Shown here: positions 26,714 through 36,223 of the stretch, one piece after another
Layout: every line of letters begins with the position of its first letter
Position numbering within the stretch: the first letter of the stretch is position 1
From: CBDFNC01 sp965249895
GTDB taxonomy: Bacteria > Pseudomonadota > Gammaproteobacteria > Enterobacterales > CBDFNC01
Assembly (NCBI GenBank): GCA_965249895.1
Contig: CBDFNC010000001.1
Location: 1,054,001 to 1,118,000 of the forward strand
DNA: 64,000 nt
Reading direction: 5' to 3'
Notes under the pieces: model-generated
Told to the model about the DNA's origin: nothing
What the model saw: only the letters and a program-made list of their open reading frames with translations
The model's database searches: none
Made by a program: the position numbers and the translations under genes

Positions 26714-28039
26714 ATGGCTCAGTTTTTTAAAGCATCTCGTCCACGCCAGGACTCGGGTAAACCTCGCCAATTTATTATCGATAAATTAGATCATCAGGGT
26801 AGAGGGATCGCCAGAGAAAAAGGTAAACCTGTGTTCATCGAAGGCGCGCTGCCGGGTGAGCAGGTTTCTGCAAAAATCAGCGAAAATAAGAAGAATTATT
26901 CGTCGGCTCGGCTAATCAAGGTATTAACGCCCAGTGAGCTGCGCATTCCACCTGCTTGTCCACATTATGGTGTTTGCGGGGGATGTAATCTGCAGCACCT
27001 TGACGGACAAGCACAGCTGGCACAAAAACAGCAAAGCCTGGTGGAGCTGTTTGCACGCTTTGCCGACACTCAGCCAGAGAGTTGGGCTGACTCCATTACC
27101 GGAAGTGAATGGGGTTACCGCAGGGCGGCTCGCTTTGGTTTACAATACAACAAGAATAACAAACGACTGGGCATGGGGTTCAGGGGCAAAGCCAGCAATA
27201 CCCTGGTGGATCAAAAAGTATGTCCCGTGCTGGAGCCCAAGCTGGAATCACTCATTGACCCCCTGAAGCAGGTCTTGCAAGGCTTGAAATCAAAAGCACA
27301 TTTGGGACACTGTGAACTGGTATTGTCGGCCCAAGGGCCGGTTGTTTCCCTAAGGCACCTGAAACCACTAGCGGATCAAGACAGACAAAGTCTGCTGACT
27401 TTTGCTCAGAGCCAACAAATAAAAATGGTACTCCTGCCTGACTCGCTGACGCAGAAGGTTCTCCATGGCGAAGCACAAAGCAGTTACTGGGTGAAGGACA
27501 CGGAAATCAAGTTCGCTCCGGGAGACTTTATTCAGGTTAACAATACTATTAATGAGGCTATGGTGTCCCAGGCGCTGGACTGGTTATGTTTAGAAAAAAC
27601 TGACAGAGTGCTGGACTTGTTTTGTGGTTTAGGCAACTTTAGCTTACCCCTGGGCAAAAGGGCCGGCTCCGTCGTCGGCGTGGAAGGGGTGGAAGCCATG
27701 GTTGAGCGGGCCAGGCTGAATGCATTAAACGCGGGGTTGGAAAATGTTGAATTTTTCCACGCCGATTTATCGGCAGATTTTACCCGGGAAAGCTGGGCCA
27801 GCCAGCCTTTCGATAAGGTACTGCTAGATCCCGCCAGGGCAGGTGCGTTAAACAGTATGCCTTATTTAGCAAAACTAAAAGCCAGAAAACTGGTCTATGT
27901 TTCTTGTAATGCGGCAACCTTAGCCAGGGATAGCAAGGAGTTGCTTGCACAGGGTTATAAGCTAAAACGCCTGGGGTTAATGGATATGTTTCCCCATACC
28001 AGCCATATGGAGTCGATGGCGCTATTTGAGCTAACCTGA
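26714..28039 (+). CDS. rlmD: 23S rRNA (uracil-1939-C5)-methyltransferase RlmD
   Basis: SAM-dependent methyltransferase with an Fe-S cluster. 441 residues: N-terminal TRAM domain (IDKLDHQGRGIAREKGKPVF), cysteine cluster CPHYGVCGGCNLQH plus a downstream Cys (KVCPVLEP), SAM motif VLDLFCGLGNFSLPL, catalytic Cys in YVSCNAATLARD. Precedes relA by 141 bp. Confidence 0.97.
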   Translation: MAQFFKASRPRQDSGKPRQFIIDKLDHQGRGIAREKGKPVFIEGALPGEQVSAKISENKKNYSSARLIKVLTPSELRIPPACPHYGVCGGCNLQHLDGQAQLAQKQQSLVELFARFADTQPESWADSITGSEWGYRRAARFGLQYNKNNKRLGMGFRGKASNTLVDQKVCPVLEPKLESLIDPLKQVLQGLKSKAHLGHCELVLSAQGPVVSLRHLKPLADQDRQSLLTFAQSQQIKMVLLPDSLTQKVLHGEAQSSYWVKDTEIKFAPGDFIQVNNTINEAMVSQALDWLCLEKTDRVLDLFCGLGNFSLPLGKRAGSVVGVEGVEAMVERARLNALNAGLENVEFFHADLSADFTRESWASQPFDKVLLDPARAGALNSMPYLAKLKARKLVYVSCNAATLARDSKELLAQGYKLKRLGLMDMFPHTSHMESMALFELT

Positions 28040-28180
28040 TGAGCCCGTATTTTACTCTGTGCCCTGTGTGGTGACCAGTTACAACCGCGCTGAACAACGA
28101 AATTACCCTAAAGGGTGCTCACTGCTTGTTATTTTAGGCGCTGTAACTTACGGCTAACCTGATAGGAGAAGATGATTTAA

Positions 28181-30394
28181 ATGGTTTCTGTTCGAGATAC
28201 ACACTTTCTGAAAACGGCGCTGCGGGATCCTGAAAAGTGGGTTTCCTCACTTGGCCTGGAGCGAGCCGAGTCCGATTCCTTATTAATGGTCTATCAAAGG
28301 GTTGCAGATATTTGCCAGCAGCGGGACCAGTTGCGGAGTCTCGAGCTTGGTGTCGAGATGGTGGAAATCCTGGTAACCATGAGCATGGACCTGACGACCC
28401 TGAAAGCCGCGCTACTTTTCCCTCTGGTGGACGCAGAGCTAGTTTCTCTGGTGTCGGTAGAAGAGAGCTGGGGTGGAAATGTGGCCGTCCTGGTTAAAGG
28501 GGTTAGCGAAATGGAGGCTATTCGCACCCTGCAAAGTCGCAGTGATGCGAAAGCCACAGATGTACAGGTGGACAACCTGCGGCGGATGTTGCTGGCGATG
28601 GTCGAAGATGTTCGGGCTGTGGTGATTAAGCTGGCGGAGCGGATCTGTTTCTTACGCCTGGTAAAAAATGCCGAAGAGGAAACCCGGGTCCTGGTGGCGA
28701 AGGAGATCTCGGATATTTATGCGCCTCTAGCTAACCGTCTGGGCATCGGCCAGTTAAAGTGGGAGCTGGAAGATCTCTCTTATCGTTACTTGCACCCTCA
28801 GACCTATAAGCAAATCGCCAAATTGCTCGATGAAAAACGCATCGACAGGGAAATTTACATAGACGACTTTGTTGCATCGTTACGCCAGGGGATGGAGAGC
28901 GGCCAGATAAAGGCGGATGTCTACGGCAGGCCTAAACATATTTACAGTATCTGGAAGAAGATGCAGAAAAAAGGTCTGCACTTTAGCGAACTGTTTGACG
29001 TGCGGGCGGTGCGTATCATAGTGGAGGAGCTGCAGGATTGTTACGCGGCACTGGGCGTGGTACATACTCAGTGGCGGCATATACCCAGTGAATTTGACGA
29101 TTATGTAGCTAACCCTAAACCTAACGGTTACCAGTCTATCCATACAGTGGTATTGGGACCCAATGGTAAATCCGTGGAAATCCAGATACGAACTCGCCAA
29201 ATGCATGAAGATGCCGAACTGGGAGTGGCCGCCCACTGGAAATATAAAGAGGGAGAGTCGGCAGGGCGTGCCGGCGGCTTCGAAGAAAAAATAGCCTGGC
29301 TGAGAAAGTTGCTGGCCTGGCAAGATGATATGAACGAGTCCGGCAGCCTGGTTGAAGAAGTGAGAAGCCAGGTATTCGAAGACAGGGTATATGTGTTTAC
29401 CCCTAAAGGTGAAGTGGTGGATTTACCGGCAGGCTCAACGCCTTTGGATTTTGCCTATTACGTACATAGCCTGGTAGGCCACAGGTGTATAGGTACTAAA
29501 ATTGGCGGAAAAATTGTGCCCTTTACCTATAACCTGCAAACCGGTGATCAGGTTGAAATCATTACCCAGAAAGAGCCAAATCCCAGCAGGGACTGGCTTA
29601 ACCCGAACTTGGGTTATATCAAGTCTTCCCGCGCCCGCTCCAAAATTGCCACCTGGTTCAGAAAGCAGGATAAGGACAAGAATATTGCCGCGGGTAAAGA
29701 TCTGCTGGAAGCCGAACTATCCCGCATCGGGCTTAAAGTCAGTGATTCTGAGCCCGCCATAGAGCGCTTTAATGTGGCTAGCTTAAATGATTTGTTGGCT
29801 GGTATCGGTGGCGGTGACGTCAGGTTAAACCAGTTAGTTAATTACCTGCAAAACTTGCACAACAAACCCACGGCGGAAGAGGCTGACAGAAAAGCTCTGG
29901 AGAAACTGGAACGAAAAAGCGCTAGCGCCAGTAAGAAAAAGCGGGCTAAAGATCATGTAATAGTCGACGGGGTGGGCAACCTGATGACCTCTATCGCCCG
30001 TTGTTGCCAGCCGGTACCCGGGGATTCAATTTCAGGTTATATCACCCAGGGCAGGGGGATCTCCATTCACCGCCGTGAGTGTGAGCAGTTAAAAGATCTG
30101 GCCGATGCGCATCCCGAGCGTATTATTGAAGCCGTTTGGGGGGATGACTGCTCCAGCGGATATTCTCTGGTGGTACGAGTCGTTGCCAACGACAGGGGTG
30201 GGTTGTTAAAAGATATCACCACAGTGTTGGCCAATGATAAGGTGAATGTGTTGGGGCTGAAGAGTTACTCAGATGTGAAATCCGAATCTGCGACCATAGA
30301 CATGGAGCTGGAGATTTTCAATATCGATACCCTGGCAAGAGTATTAGCCAAGGTAAGTCAGCTTAAAGGTGTGGTGGAAGCCAGGCGCTTATAA
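28181..30394 (+). CDS. relA: (p)ppGpp synthetase RelA
   Basis: Ribosome-associated GTP pyrophosphokinase that triggers the stringent response. 737 residues. The N-terminal domain lacks the HD hydrolase residues (the region around residues 60-180 has no HD pair), as in RelA rather than SpoT. Synthetase motifs YGRPKHIYSIWKKM and PNGYQSIHTVV are present, then TGS (VYVFTPKGEVVDLPAGSTPL), a zinc-finger-like part (RCCQPVPGD) and a C-terminal ACT domain. Confidence 0.97.
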   Translation: MVSVRDTHFLKTALRDPEKWVSSLGLERAESDSLLMVYQRVADICQQRDQLRSLELGVEMVEILVTMSMDLTTLKAALLFPLVDAELVSLVSVEESWGGNVAVLVKGVSEMEAIRTLQSRSDAKATDVQVDNLRRMLLAMVEDVRAVVIKLAERICFLRLVKNAEEETRVLVAKEISDIYAPLANRLGIGQLKWELEDLSYRYLHPQTYKQIAKLLDEKRIDREIYIDDFVASLRQGMESGQIKADVYGRPKHIYSIWKKMQKKGLHFSELFDVRAVRIIVEELQDCYAALGVVHTQWRHIPSEFDDYVANPKPNGYQSIHTVVLGPNGKSVEIQIRTRQMHEDAELGVAAHWKYKEGESAGRAGGFEEKIAWLRKLLAWQDDMNESGSLVEEVRSQVFEDRVYVFTPKGEVVDLPAGSTPLDFAYYVHSLVGHRCIGTKIGGKIVPFTYNLQTGDQVEIITQKEPNPSRDWLNPNLGYIKSSRARSKIATWFRKQDKDKNIAAGKDLLEAELSRIGLKVSDSEPAIERFNVASLNDLLAGIGGGDVRLNQLVNYLQNLHNKPTAEEADRKALEKLERKSASASKKKRAKDHVIVDGVGNLMTSIARCCQPVPGDSISGYITQGRGISIHRRECEQLKDLADAHPERIIEAVWGDDCSSGYSLVVRVVANDRGGLLKDITTVLANDKVNVLGLKSYSDVKSESATIDMELEIFNIDTLARVLAKVSQLKGVVEARRL

Positions 30395-30554
30395 GCAAGT
30401 CCTTAAAGGGCACAAAGCGCTTTTGTGTCCTTCCCTTCTTGTTCAACACTCTGCCCTCCTCCTAAATGAGCAGCAGCGCCGCTGTTATTTGGCAGGAGAA
30501 TTTGAGTCCCATTACGGGTACACTTGGCCCTATTTAATTTTACGGAGAAGCCCT

Positions 30555-31361
30555 TTGAGTCAGCCCACATCCATCAAGGATCTGCTAACCATAATGTCCA
30601 AATTACGAGACCCTGATGGCGGTTGTCCCTGGGATCAGAAGCAGGATTTTAAAAGCATAGTGCCTTATACCCTGGAAGAAGCCTATGAAGTGGCTGAGGC
30701 CATAGAGCAGGAAGACTTTGAGGAGCTCAAAGGGGAGCTGGGGGACCTGCTGTTTCAGGTGATATTTTATGCTCAGTTAGGCAAAGAAAAAGGTCTGTTC
30801 GATTTCAACGATATAGTAGAAACGGTTTCGGAAAAGCTTATCCGTCGTCATCCCCATGTATTTTCTGGTGCAGAGCTAGATACTGAACAGGAAGTAAAGG
30901 CCAATTGGGAAGCTGAAAAAGCGAAAGAGCGCCGGGCCAAGCAAGCTAATCAAGCCCCAAGTGTGCTGGATAATATACCCAAGTCCATGCCTGCCTTAAC
31001 CAGAGCCAATAAAATTCAGAAACGTTGTGCTCATGTTGGCTTCGACTGGAAGACGCTCGGACCTGTGGTGGATAAAATTAAAGAAGAAATAGATGAGGTG
31101 CTGGAGGAGGTTCACCAGGTGACAGTGGATGAAGACAGAATTGAAGATGAAGTCGGTGATCTCTTGTTTGCCAGTGTTAATCTGGTCCGGCATTTGAAAA
31201 AAGATCCGGAGCAAGCTCTGCGCAGGGCCAACGATAAGTTTGAATCCAGGTTTCGTCAGGTAGAACAACACTTTTTGAAAGAGAACAGGCAACTATCCGA
31301 TTGCAGCCTGGAAGAAATGGAGCTGGCGTGGCAAAAAGTGAAAGAAAATAACAACCCTTGA
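30555..31361 (+). CDS. mazG: Nucleoside triphosphate pyrophosphohydrolase MazG
   Basis: Hydrolyses NTPs, and limits toxic or stress nucleotides including ppGpp-related pools in E. coli. 268 residues with two MazG domains; acidic signature ELGDLLFQVIFYAQL and EDEVGDLLFASVNL, N-terminal LRDPDGGCPWDQKQ. The TTG at 30555 follows CGGAG and matches the family start; the longer upstream frame overlaps relA. The relA-mazG order is conserved. Confidence 0.94.
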   Translation: MSQPTSIKDLLTIMSKLRDPDGGCPWDQKQDFKSIVPYTLEEAYEVAEAIEQEDFEELKGELGDLLFQVIFYAQLGKEKGLFDFNDIVETVSEKLIRRHPHVFSGAELDTEQEVKANWEAEKAKERRAKQANQAPSVLDNIPKSMPALTRANKIQKRCAHVGFDWKTLGPVVDKIKEEIDEVLEEVHQVTVDEDRIEDEVGDLLFASVNLVRHLKKDPEQALRRANDKFESRFRQVEQHFLKENRQLSDCSLEEMELAWQKVKENNNP

Positions 31362-31494
31362 TCTAAAACAAGCAAAATATACTTTGGTCGGTTACACTAT
31401 CTCCCGTTGTGAGGAGTAGGTGGTTTTGCTATACTGTTTTCCCGTCTTGTACGTCTCAAAATCACATTTATTTTCCTAACATCTCAGGATCAGC

Positions 31495-33132
31495 ATGACA
31501 ACAAAATATATTTTTGTGACAGGTGGGGTGGTGTCATCCCTGGGTAAGGGTATTGCTGCTGCTTCCCTGGCCGCCATTCTCGAAGCCCGTGGTCTTAAAG
31601 TGACCATAATGAAACTGGATCCGTATATTAACGTGGATCCAGGTACTATGAGCCCAATCCAACACGGGGAAGTGTTTGTCACAGATGACGGCGCCGAAAC
31701 CGATTTGGACCTGGGTCACTACGAAAGGTTTATCCGCACCAAGATGACCCGTCGCAATAACTTTACCACGGGTCGTGTGTACGAAGATGTGTTGCGTAAA
31801 GAGCGTCGTGGTGACTACCTGGGCGCAACCATTCAGGTGATCCCGCATATTACCAATGGTATTAAAGAGCGTGTGATTGCTGGTGGCGAAGGCCAGGACG
31901 TGGCTATCGTAGAAATTGGCGGTACCGTTGGTGATATCGAATCCCAGCCGTTTCTGGAAGCCATCCGTCAGCTGGGCACAGAAGTTGGCCGCGAGCGCGC
32001 CATGTACATGCACCTGACCTTAGTGCCTTTCCTGGCGGCTGCCGGTGAAGTGAAAACTAAACCTACCCAGCATTCGGTAAAAGAATTACGCAGCATAGGT
32101 ATCCAGCCGGATATCCTGGTTTGCCGTAGCGACCGAACCATTCCAGCCAATGAAAGAGCGAAAATATCGCTATTCTGTAACGTGGTAGAGAAGGCGGTGA
32201 TCTCCCTGAAAGATGTTGACAGTATCTATAAGATCCCGGCAATGCTGAAAGCGCAAGGCCTGGACGAATACTGTGTGCGTCGCTTCCACCTGGAATGCCC
32301 TGAAGCGGACTTGTCCGAATGGGAACAGGTAATATACGAAGAAGCTAATACAACAGCTGAACTTACTATCGGTATGGTAGGTAAGTATGTTGAACTGCCA
32401 GATGCTTATAAATCGGTGAATGAAGCACTGAAACACGGTGGACTGAAAAATCAGGCCAGCGTTAAAATTAAATATATCGACTCTCAGGATGTAGAAGCCA
32501 AAGGTGAAGATATCCTGAGTGGTGTAGACGCAATCCTTGTCCCTGGCGGGTTTGGTGAACGCGGCATAGAAGGTAAGATTTTGGCGGCTAAGTATGCTCG
32601 TGAAAATAAAGTGCCTTATTTGGGCATCTGTTTAGGGATGCAGGTTGCACTGATCGAGTACGCGCGAAATGTCGCCGAAATGGAAGGGGCTAACTCCAGC
32701 GAGTTCGATCCGAATTCACCTAACCCTGTGGTTGGTTTGATCACCGAGTGGACTGACGACTCGGGCAGCGTCGAAACCCGTAATACGACCTCCGATCTTG
32801 GCGGCACCATGCGAGTAGGCGCGCAGCTTTGTCACTTGGTGAAAGGCTCGAAAGTACACGATATGTACGGTAGCGATACCATACATGAGCGTCACCGCCA
32901 CAGATATGAAGTGAATAATGTGCTGCTTCCACAGATAGAAAAAGCAGGATTGAAGGTCACAGGCCTATCTGCCGACAAGAATTTGGTGGAAATTGTAGAA
33001 AATCCACAACATCCTTGGTTTGTTGCGTCACAGTTTCACCCCGAATTTACATCCACTCCTCGTGATGGTCACCCTCTGTTTGAAGGCTTTATAAAGGCTG
33101 CAAGAGAGTATCAACAAAAGGATTTGAACTAG
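31495..33132 (+). CDS. pyrG: CTP synthase
   Basis: Makes CTP from UTP with glutamine. 545 residues: N-terminal synthetase domain (IFVTGGVVSSLGKGI, KLDPYINVDPGTMSP) and C-terminal class I glutamine amidotransferase with nucleophile Cys in LGICLGMQ and the His/Glu pair in FHPEFTS. Standard length; followed 83 bp later by eno. Confidence 0.99.
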   Translation: MTTKYIFVTGGVVSSLGKGIAAASLAAILEARGLKVTIMKLDPYINVDPGTMSPIQHGEVFVTDDGAETDLDLGHYERFIRTKMTRRNNFTTGRVYEDVLRKERRGDYLGATIQVIPHITNGIKERVIAGGEGQDVAIVEIGGTVGDIESQPFLEAIRQLGTEVGRERAMYMHLTLVPFLAAAGEVKTKPTQHSVKELRSIGIQPDILVCRSDRTIPANERAKISLFCNVVEKAVISLKDVDSIYKIPAMLKAQGLDEYCVRRFHLECPEADLSEWEQVIYEEANTTAELTIGMVGKYVELPDAYKSVNEALKHGGLKNQASVKIKYIDSQDVEAKGEDILSGVDAILVPGGFGERGIEGKILAAKYARENKVPYLGICLGMQVALIEYARNVAEMEGANSSEFDPNSPNPVVGLITEWTDDSGSVETRNTTSDLGGTMRVGAQLCHLVKGSKVHDMYGSDTIHERHRHRYEVNNVLLPQIEKAGLKVTGLSADKNLVEIVENPQHPWFVASQFHPEFTSTPRDGHPLFEGFIKAAREYQQKDLN

Positions 33133-33215
33133 TTTTTCATTGACCCGAAGGACTGGATTTGTTAAAAATTTCTAGTTTTGAAATGTTGTAAGTTTACAAA
33201 TAAAGAGGAACTCTA

Positions 33216-34517
33216 ATGTCCAAGATAGTTAAAGTGCTAGGTCGTGAAATTATCGACTCACGTGGTAACCCAACTGTTGAAGCTGAAGTTCACCTGGAAG
33301 GTGGCTTCGTAGGTATGGCTGCTGCGCCATCTGGCGCTTCTACAGGTTCTCGTGAAGCGCTGGAATTGCGCGATGGCGACAAAACACGTTTCCTGGGTAA
33401 GGGCGTACTAAAAGCGGTTTCTGCGGTTAACGGTCCCATAGCTGAAGCTCTGGTTGGTAAAGATGCACAAGATCAAGCTGCTCTTGACCAGATCATGATC
33501 GACCTGGACGGTACCGAGAACAAAGCTAACTTTGGCGCCAACGCTATCCTGGCAGTATCTCTGGCGAACGCCAAAGCTGCTGCAACAGCGAAGGGTCAGC
33601 CTCTTTACGCTCATATCGCTGAGCTAAACGGTACTGCTGGTCAGTTCTCTATGCCTCTACCTATGATGAACATCATCAACGGTGGCGAGCATGCGGACAA
33701 CAACGTTGATATCCAGGAATTTATGATCCAGCCTATCGGTGCTAAAACACTGAGAGAAGGTCTGCGTGTCGGTGCTGAGGTATTCCACAACCTGGCTAAA
33801 GTTCTTAAGGGCAAAGGCCTGAGCACTGCAGTTGGTGATGAAGGTGGTTTCGCACCGGATCTGGAATCAAATGCTGCTGCACTTGCTGCCATCAAAGAAG
33901 CCGTTGAACTGGCGGGTTATGAGCTGGGTAAAGACGTTACTCTGGCGATGGATTGTGCTGCATCTGAGTTCTTCGACAAAGAAGCCGGTATCTATGACCT
34001 TAAGGGTGAAGGCAAGAAGTTCACTTCTGAAGAGTTCAACCATTACCTGAAAGGTCTGGTTGCAGACTACCCAATCGTATCTATCGAAGACGGCCTGGAC
34101 GAGTCAGACTGGGCTGGTTTCAAACACCAGACTGAGCTGCTGGGTGATCAAATCCAGTTAGTAGGTGACGATCTGTTTGTTACCAACACTAAGATCCTTG
34201 CTGAAGGTATCGAGAAAGGTGTAGCTAACTCTATTCTGATCAAATTCAACCAGATTGGTTCTTTGACTGAAACGTTGGCTGCTATCAAGATGGCTAAAGA
34301 CGCAGGTTACACAGTGGTTATCTCTCACCGCTCTGGCGAAACTGAAGATGCAACTATCGCTGATCTTGCTGTTGGTACTTGTGCCGGCCAAATCAAGACT
34401 GGTTCTATGAGCCGCTCTGACCGTGTTGCTAAGTACAACCAGCTGATCCGCATCGAAGAAGCGCTGGGCGAAAACGCACCGTACAAAGGTCTGAAAGAAG
34501 TTAAAGGCCAGGGCTAA
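33216..34517 (+). CDS. eno: Enolase
   Basis: Glycolytic 2-phosphoglycerate dehydratase and RNA degradosome partner. 433 residues; DSRGNPTVE, catalytic VGDEGGFAP, Mg-binding SIEDGLDE, and the family signature ILIKFNQIGSLTE. Codon use is strongly biased (GGT, CTG, AAC), as for a highly expressed gene. AGAGGA precedes the ATG. Confidence 0.99.
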   Translation: MSKIVKVLGREIIDSRGNPTVEAEVHLEGGFVGMAAAPSGASTGSREALELRDGDKTRFLGKGVLKAVSAVNGPIAEALVGKDAQDQAALDQIMIDLDGTENKANFGANAILAVSLANAKAAATAKGQPLYAHIAELNGTAGQFSMPLPMMNIINGGEHADNNVDIQEFMIQPIGAKTLREGLRVGAEVFHNLAKVLKGKGLSTAVGDEGGFAPDLESNAAALAAIKEAVELAGYELGKDVTLAMDCAASEFFDKEAGIYDLKGEGKKFTSEEFNHYLKGLVADYPIVSIEDGLDESDWAGFKHQTELLGDQIQLVGDDLFVTNTKILAEGIEKGVANSILIKFNQIGSLTETLAAIKMAKDAGYTVVISHRSGETEDATIADLAVGTCAGQIKTGSMSRSDRVAKYNQLIRIEEALGENAPYKGLKEVKGQG

Positions 34518-34539
34518 TTCCTGACCGAGCCCATATTGT

Positions 34540-34571
34540 AAAAATCCCCGGCCTTGTCCGGGGATTTTTTT
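34540..34571 (+). terminator. Intrinsic terminator of eno
   Basis: AAATCCCCGG, a six-base loop (CCTTGT) and CCGGGGATTT form a strong stem followed by a run of T. Confidence 0.93.
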
Positions 34572-34722
34572 ATCCCGTCTTAACGTAATTTTCTTTGAAC
34601 TGCTGATTTAGCCTCATCATTATGGGAAACTATGCACTTTCCTTTGGTAGGCGCACGAATTCCTGGTCCCTACAGAAAAGAGAAGTGGCGTAAACAGAAT
34701 CGCCGAAATGATGGAGAAGGAC

Positions 34723-35004
34723 ATGCGTCTGTTTACTCTGATCCTGGTTTTATTGCTGGGAATGCTGCAGTACCACTTGTGGCAGGGGAAAAATGGTCTG
34801 AGTGATTATACCCGCCTGAAAACAGAGGTGTCGGAGCAACAGCAAGGCAATGGCAAGCTGCAAAAGCGCAATGCCTTAATGTATGAGGAGATCGCCGATT
34901 TGAAGAAAGGCGGCGAAGCGGTGGAAGAGCGAGCGCGAAATGAGCTGGGTTTAATTAAGGACAGTGAGACCTTTTATCGGATTATTCCCAAGCGTAGCAA
35001 TTAA
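34723..35004 (+). CDS. ftsB: Cell division protein FtsB
   Basis: Small bitopic divisome protein that forms a complex with FtsL and FtsQ. 93 residues: membrane segment at residues 2-20 (LFTLILVLLLGMLQYHLW), then a coiled coil (KTEVSEQQQGNGKLQKRNAL) and the conserved ERARNELGL. ATG 34723 is preferred because it matches the family start and follows GGAGAAGG. Confidence 0.94.
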   Translation: MRLFTLILVLLLGMLQYHLWQGKNGLSDYTRLKTEVSEQQQGNGKLQKRNALMYEEIADLKKGGEAVEERARNELGLIKDSETFYRIIPKRSN

Positions 35005-35040
35005 TATCCCGACTGAAACCAGAATTCAACAGGAGCGATC

Positions 35041-35745
35041 TTGAGATCACCTTTAGCTGTAGTGATACCTGCGGCGGGTATTGGCAGTCGAATGGCCGCT
35101 GAGATACCCAAACAATACCTCCCCTTGCTGGATAAAACTGTAATTGAGTTCAGTCTGGCGCCATTTTTAGCTCATCCCGCGGTGAGCCAGATAATTGTGG
35201 CGCTGAGCCCTTACGATAGCTGGTTTTCTCAGTTGCCGGTAGCCAGGCACCCAAAAATTTGTATCACCACAGGTGGCGCCGAGCGGGCAGATTCTGTGTT
35301 AGCCGGTTTAAGCCAAGTTCAGGATGCGGCCTGGGTATTGGTTCATGATGCGGCAAGACCATGCATTACCCTCACAGATATAAACAAATTAATCGATTCC
35401 GGCAGCCAAGCCGAGCATGGAGCGATATTAGGCTCGGTAGTAAGGGACACCATGAAACGGACTAATGAAATGGGTCAAATTGTCAGTACGGTTGAAAGAG
35501 TGAATTTATGGCATGCTTTGACCCCGCAAATGTTTCCTTTACCTGCCTTGAAGCGAGCGCTTAAATCAGGCCTGGAGCAAGGTAAGGCTATTACAGATGA
35601 AGCTTCTGCGATGCAGTTGGCTGGTTATTCACCCCTAATGGTGGAGGGGCGAGTGGACAATATAAAGGTGACGCGGCCGGAAGATATGCCCTTAGCGGCA
35701 CTCTATTTATCACGATTCGAACAACAGGATAAAAAAAATGATTAG
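35041..35745 (+). CDS. ispD: 2-C-methyl-D-erythritol 4-phosphate cytidylyltransferase
   Basis: Third step of the MEP isoprenoid pathway. 234 residues with VIPAAGIGSRMAAEIPKQYLP (nucleotide-binding) and VLVHDAARPCI. TTG start 35041 behind CAGGAG. Overlaps ispF by 8 bp. Confidence 0.97.
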   Translation: MRSPLAVVIPAAGIGSRMAAEIPKQYLPLLDKTVIEFSLAPFLAHPAVSQIIVALSPYDSWFSQLPVARHPKICITTGGAERADSVLAGLSQVQDAAWVLVHDAARPCITLTDINKLIDSGSQAEHGAILGSVVRDTMKRTNEMGQIVSTVERVNLWHALTPQMFPLPALKRALKSGLEQGKAITDEASAMQLAGYSPLMVEGRVDNIKVTRPEDMPLAALYLSRFEQQDKKND

Positions 35746-36223
35746 GATCGGGCATGGCTTTGATGTACATAAATTCGGCGGCGAAGGACCCATTATCATT
35801 GGTGGTGTAGAAGTCCCTTATGAGCACGGGCTGGTGGCGCATTCTGACGGTGATGTAGCCTTGCATGCTGTGACTGATGCGCTACTCGGCGCACTGGCAT
35901 TAGGGGATATAGGCAAACATTTCCCTGATACCGATGACCAGTATAAAGGGGTGGACAGCCGGATTTTGCTGCGAGATGTGTACCAAAAAATCCGCAGCCT
36001 GGGGTATACCCTGGGTAATCTGGATGTCACTATTATCGCTCAGGCGCCAAAAATGGCGCCACATATTGATCGAATGAGAGCTTCAATTGCCCAGGATTTA
36101 GCGGCGGAAGTATCACAGGTAAATGTCAAAGCAACCACAACAGAGAAGTTAGGCTTTACCGGTCGTAAAGAAGGGATTTCCACCCATGCTGTTGTCTTAT
36201 TGGTGAAATCGAATGGAAACTAA
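35738..36223 (+). CDS. ispF: 2-C-methyl-D-erythritol 2,4-cyclodiphosphate synthase
   Basis: Fifth step of the MEP pathway. 161 residues; metal ligands in RIGHGFDVHKF and the HSDGDVALHAVTDALLGA signature. Lies between ispD and truD with overlaps on both sides, the conserved order. Confidence 0.98.
   Translation: MIRIGHGFDVHKFGGEGPIIIGGVEVPYEHGLVAHSDGDVALHAVTDALLGALALGDIGKHFPDTDDQYKGVDSRILLRDVYQKIRSLGYTLGNLDVTIIAQAPKMAPHIDRMRASIAQDLAAEVSQVNVKATTTEKLGFTGRKEGISTHAVVLLVKSNGN

Noticed and set aside
30369..30554. Longer mazG frame beginning inside relA.
   Set aside because: The upstream residues have no family similarity; TTG 30555 has a good ribosome-binding site and the conserved N-terminus.
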